The notes beneath the pieces are model-generated. The model made no database searches, had not been told where the DNA came from, and worked only from the letters and a program-made list of their open reading frames with translations. From contig NC_090711.1 of NCBI RefSeq assembly GCF_040954835.1, positions 8,935,501-8,999,500 of the forward strand: a stretch of DNA of 64,000 bases, written 5' to 3'. The stretch's first letter is position 1. Each line of letters starts with the position of its first letter. Positions 59,549-64,000 of this stretch are shown piece after piece. This DNA is from Lepisosteus oculatus. Lineage: Eukaryota; Chordata; Actinopteri; Semionotiformes; Lepisosteidae. The position numbers and the translations under genes are program-made.

Positions 59549-60287
59549 AAACAGTAACAATAAAACATTTATTTCTATTTTATTTCTATTTCACAGCTAA
59601 AAGTGTAACAAGACAAGATCGAGCTTGAGGCAGCCATGCAACATGACCATGTCTTGATGTAAATATGTCTGATCTTTTCCTTTACTTCATTATCTTTATG
59701 ACTGGATCGGAATGTTCTACCTGGATAATACAGGCAAAAATCTTTCACTCCTTCACAAGAAAAACACCCAGAGGAAAAGGCTTAGCTTTTTGGAAGTTAC
59801 ACTACTAGCTCCGATAACATTTCCCATTTTTAGCCAATAAATGTCATTATCCTTTCTCTCCTTTTTTTTCTAAGGCACCTTTCTTTTCAGCTCTGGCTGA
59901 AACTAGTCTCAACCTGCCTGAAAAAGGATATGAGCACATTTCTTGAAAATGCTTGATCAATAGTTCCCAAAGCAGCTACCGACCTTCATAACCATTTGAA
60001 ATATCTAAATAACTTTAAAAAGAAATTTCTCAGAGATTGGAATATGTGATTCAAATTCTTCATTTGAAACTAAAAACTCCATTTCAAGATTTCATCTTCT
60101 GGTGGATAAATGCTTAGCAACAAAATGTGGTCTTCTTCAAGGTGAGCAATTACTCAATAATCCTGTACTGTTCCACCTCTGACTTCATCATTTACTGTAC
60201 ACTTCCAGCAGTTGTTCCCAGCAGTTCTATTACGGACAGGAATTTTGCACTTATATTTATATAAAAATGTAAGTTGGAAACATAAGG

Positions 60288-60562
60288 GATGGTGCATTGG
60301 CTCTGTGGTTAAGGATCTGCGCCTGTGGCTGGAAGGTTCATATGCTGTGGCCGGCAGAGGACTCCTACTCCATTGGGCCCCTGAGCAAGGCACTTAACCC
60401 CAACTGCACCAGGGGTGCTGTATAACCGGCTGACCCTACTCTCTCACCCCAAGCTTCTCTCCCTGTCTTTGTGACTCATGGAGAGCAAGTTGGGATATGT
60501 GGAAAGATAAATCCCTAATACAATAAATTGTTATATGGCCAATAAAGCGATCTTATCTTAAA
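60288..60562 (+). repeat. Second tRNA-type SINE family, sense copy
   Basis: The head GGTGCATTGGCTCTGTGGTT then AAGGATCTGCGCCTGTGGCT has the A-box position of a tRNA-like promoter. The body continues CCGGCAGAGGACTCCTACTC, GCAAGGCACTTAACCCCAAC and CTCATGGAGAGCAAGTTGGG, and the tail is GGCCAATAAAGCGATCTTAT. This is a different family from the 18942-type copies. The B box is damaged (GGTTCATATGC). Confidence 0.82.
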
Positions 60563-63500
60563 TAAAAAATATTTGTTTTGGATTTTAGTCTGGACTGCTT
60601 GCTATCACTGTTGAAAATGATTTTAGTCTGGAGTTATATTTTGTGCTCTTCTTTGTGTCACTTGACAATATTTTTAAAGCATCTTGAGAGGGGAATGGTC
60701 CTCAAGACACTAAGAACTGTAAAAAAAAACATCTCAAAGAATGGCTTAAGTTTATTTAAAAGACACCGATGAAAAAGTAACAATTTTGAATGCTAATCTG
60801 ACACTCACTGTTTCCAGTTGAACCAGAAATACTGAATCGACAGAATGCAAGATCAGATAAGAGTATATGGTGTTAGCAAATCAACTATAAAGGTCAGAGC
60901 TAAGATAACTAACATTTTGTATATTAATGAAATAAACCAAAATGGCAGAAGTTTAAAAATTGGAGGAATATAGTCTCCAGCTATTTAACATGTATTAAAT
61001 CTGCAATAAGCCTTGTTTTTGAAATATGAAATCAAACAGAATCTGTTCGGTGAGTTTTTGGGTGTCATCTTTATAAAGAGGAAAATTAAAACCATATCCA
61101 CAAATGTACCTTATAGAAGGCACATTTTAGCATTAAAAAACAATTTTAGCAGTCTCAAAAATAATTATCAACTTTGGATTTAAGTTTTTATATTAAACTT
61201 ATGACATGATTTAAAATAGTCAAAATGTGATAGACAAATCTTTTGTCTACACAAGACTCAAAGTGATTGTTGTTGGCTTACACATCACTTTATCTTTAAA
61301 ATATTTGAATACATTTATCATCTAATGGCTTTTCCCGTAAAATGCCAACTCTAGGATGATTCCTACACTTAATAAGATCTTTTTGATAAACAAATAGTAA
61401 ACTAAAGTAAACTCCTCATTTAGCAGGTACCATCCATGCACAGCAAGAATCAAATATTCAACACCTGTGTCCCTGTGTAACGAATGGTTGAGCTGAAACT
61501 AAAAATGAAGCATCAATATTAAGCTGCTGTAGCTCAAAAATCATTTACCTAATTAACCCCAAATTCAATTTCCAGATTAAAAACTCACAGCGATAGTTCA
61601 GCATGACATTAATTCTATTACATACCCTCCATTCCATACCCTACTACCTTTGCCACCTTCTTTTACTTATTATTTCATAATAGAATAATTTGTTTGTGGT
61701 GCATGGTTTTCACAATAATAAAATATATACATTATTAAGTAAATATACGTCTTACTGATTATTTCTTCACACCTGTTCTACTTTACACAGGCACTCAAAA
61801 CTGCCTGCTGTTTTAATTTTTTTAATTAAAAGTAACCGGAAGGAAAAGCACAAGGTGAATTTACACTGCAAAACAAATAATCAAGACTCTATTACAAGTG
61901 CACATTCCCACAGATAAAAACTGCCAAACAAAAAAAAAGCATGTTTTTGGCAGGTGGTTGACTAATACACTTGCACAAAAAGTCTGAAGACAAAACCAAG
62001 AGCTGTCTTAGCAGTTTCATTTCCTCAGATTGGCTTTTCCTAGACTCTTCTACTGCACTCATGTCTTCGTTCAGAAAATAGAAGAGATTAATGTTTTATG
62101 AAGTGCTGCTGCTAAATTATTAAGGGAGAAGTACAATGGTCTTTTGATACTGTTGTCATACTTCAGTGTTATTCAAAATAAACATGGCCTGTGCCATCAT
62201 CTTTTTAACACATCTTAAAAACTGACCCATAATCCTCTGATAACAAGATCAGAAAAGCCAGTTTTTCTTCACACAGATGTGGCACCATGGACCTGATTTT
62301 ATCAGTCAATTGAAATAATGTCTCGTTGAAAATTGCACCCAGGGCAGGCAGAGAAACAAAGGAAGCATTTCACAAAGTATAATCTCTGTAAAGTAATAGA
62401 CTTATGTTTTGACGTTTAAATGTAGTATTGTGTCAAAACAAAGTCTCTTCTCCCATGCTGTAGAGTACCACCAAACTTATTTGGAAAAGAAAAGATTCTT
62501 TAGGGTCTAAACAGTGAGAGATACTTAGTTCAAAGAAATTAGGTTTTGAATTTCTTTCATACCAGATATAGTACATGAAAAGCTGTTGTAAAACCAAAAT
62601 CCAAAATAAAAATGCGAGGCATCACAAATGAGTACGTGATCTGCCCACAGGAAAATTACTGGTCTATATAAACCTCTCAAAGGGTAATATACTGTATAAT
62701 ATATGATGTTTCACAAGAGCATAAAAAGGTTACGACTGAGATGTGGCCATACATATATCTGTTTTTCAGAATGATTTTATGCATATGACTAGTGCTCAGT
62801 GAGACCATGACCCCATAAACATTGTTTAGTTTGGATTAATTTCTTTTCTGGATCAACATTGAATGGGATTTTAAATCCAAGCCTCCTGTTCCCATGCTAT
62901 ACAAGGTGACTCCTGAAGCTGCTCCCTCAATGTGAAACCAGGGTGGTGCGTGCAAAGGCCACTGTTTGTTTTCCTGAACTGTTTTCTTTTAAAATAAAGG
63001 AAGTGCCAGCAATACCAGTGTTAGGTAAAACAGGATCACTGCTACAATACATATCAATGGGATCTTTGAAGATCAGCTATTTTTCCCAAACCGTCCTCGA
63101 GTTTAATTCACACTCCCGATAGAAACAGACAAAAACATAACTTAAAGAGGGGTTATGGATTAGATCTTGTGCCTTGCTTAAAAAATGTTGAACAGCAATC
63201 ATGATTCATTTGAACAGAGCAAAATCATATTTGTCAATAACAATTAATTCCCCAGCACGACCCTTGTAATGAATAAATATAAGGAAATATGGACAGCTTT
63301 ATCAGTAATGAGTTAGAAAGTTAAAACAACATGGTACAGTAAGACTCTAAAATGTAAAAAGTTACATTTCCAGAAAGCATAAAACTACATCGTTCAATTC
63401 AAGGACACTGGTTTATTCCTTCGTCAATTACTTGGGAGGAAAACAATATCTGACATCTGCGGACGAAAATGACTAATTTTATTTCAAAGGAGACGTGTCC

Positions 63501-64000
63501 AGAAAAGCACATCTTGATTTAACAAACAAATATGTGCTTTTCTCCATGGCCAGTAAACTGATAGCATCTCTATGCATGAGGTTGTAATTCTGTGTATGGA
63601 GGACTAGGGCTGAACGAATAAATTACATCAGGCAAGAGTTTTTTTTTTCCTTTCTGTTTCCTCTGTGTGAGGTTGATGAAGCCCAGGCGACTCTTGCAGT
63701 TCCGTTGGCTTTCTATTTCTTCAGCTTGGTCACATACAGTAATACATCAATGCAATTTGTGTTGTGTTTAACTTTCACTGTGCGGGATTACTCAAGAAAA
63801 CCAACAGCCAAATCATCTGTACCGGAACATCCCAAAGCTATACAGTTTCAAATTTTCATATGAACTCGGCATCTGTGACCTTTTTACCTCTTACTCCCTT
63901 CAGGTCTCTTCTCCACTTAACTGTTTTCGTAATTCCCTGCTGTTTCAGGGAAACAAAATACATGCAACACAAGAACCCCGAATATTTTTATTAGAGGCCC
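60563..64000. other. Intergenic, no gene seen
   Basis: AT-rich sequence to the window end. No coding exon, RNA gene or well-bounded repeat is recognised. An open frame at 63764-63994 is not credible as a gene. Confidence 0.4.

Noticed and set aside
60290-60370. tRNA-like sequence
   Set aside because: It is the head of a SINE; the cloverleaf and B box are not intact, so it is not a tRNA gene.

Overview
This window looks like nuclear genomic DNA from a ray-finned fish. It has small exons flanked by GT/AG introns, AT-rich intergenic DNA, Tc1-type transposons, tRNA-derived and 5S-rRNA-derived SINEs, and a solo LTR, all typical of fish. I cannot name the species; a teleost and an early-branching ray-finned fish are both possible. 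All gene models below were made by eye from reading frames, splice signals and recalled protein families.

Layout: (1) 1-1082, the 3' part of a dead Tc1 element cut by the window edge. (2) 2810-8455, minus strand: CSTF1, the 50-kDa WD-repeat subunit of the cleavage stimulation factor. Five coding exons join without a frame break into 431 codons. A CpG-rich, CRE-like probable promoter lies near 9360-9480. (3) 11965-15553, minus strand: a six-exon membrane-protein gene of the AIG1/ADTRP family (about 226 aa) with the catalytic Thr/His pair. (4) 15.6-28.8 kb: mostly non-genic, with SINEs (one split by a solo LTR), a dead Tc1 copy, two adjacent perfect hairpins, unidentified coding-like stretches and a candidate 5' non-coding exon for the next gene. 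(5) 28891-42819, plus strand: ZNF831. It has one 5.8-kb exon carrying two C2H2 fingers, a 128-bp exon and a terminal exon, giving about 2223 aa and ending in the acidic SSSDDE..LVIEL tail. (6) 44901-46530: a nearly pristine Tc1 transposon with an intact 339-aa DD34E transposase and 213-bp terminal inverted repeats that differ at only two places. (7) 46.5-64 kb: no gene recognised, only SINE copies, a pentanucleotide microsatellite and unexplained AT-rich DNA.

The genes do not form a pathway: CSTF1 acts in mRNA 3'-end formation, the AIG1/ADTRP-like protein is probably a fatty-acid-ester hydrolase, and ZNF831 is a HIVEP-like nuclear zinc-finger protein. Their linkage is informative. CSTF1 and ZNF831 are both on human 20q13, and human ADTRP and AIG1 sit near HIVEP1 and HIVEP2, which are related to ZNF831. 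The AIG1/ADTRP-like gene beside ZNF831 may therefore be a third paralogue from the same ancient duplicated block, one that I do not know from mammals.
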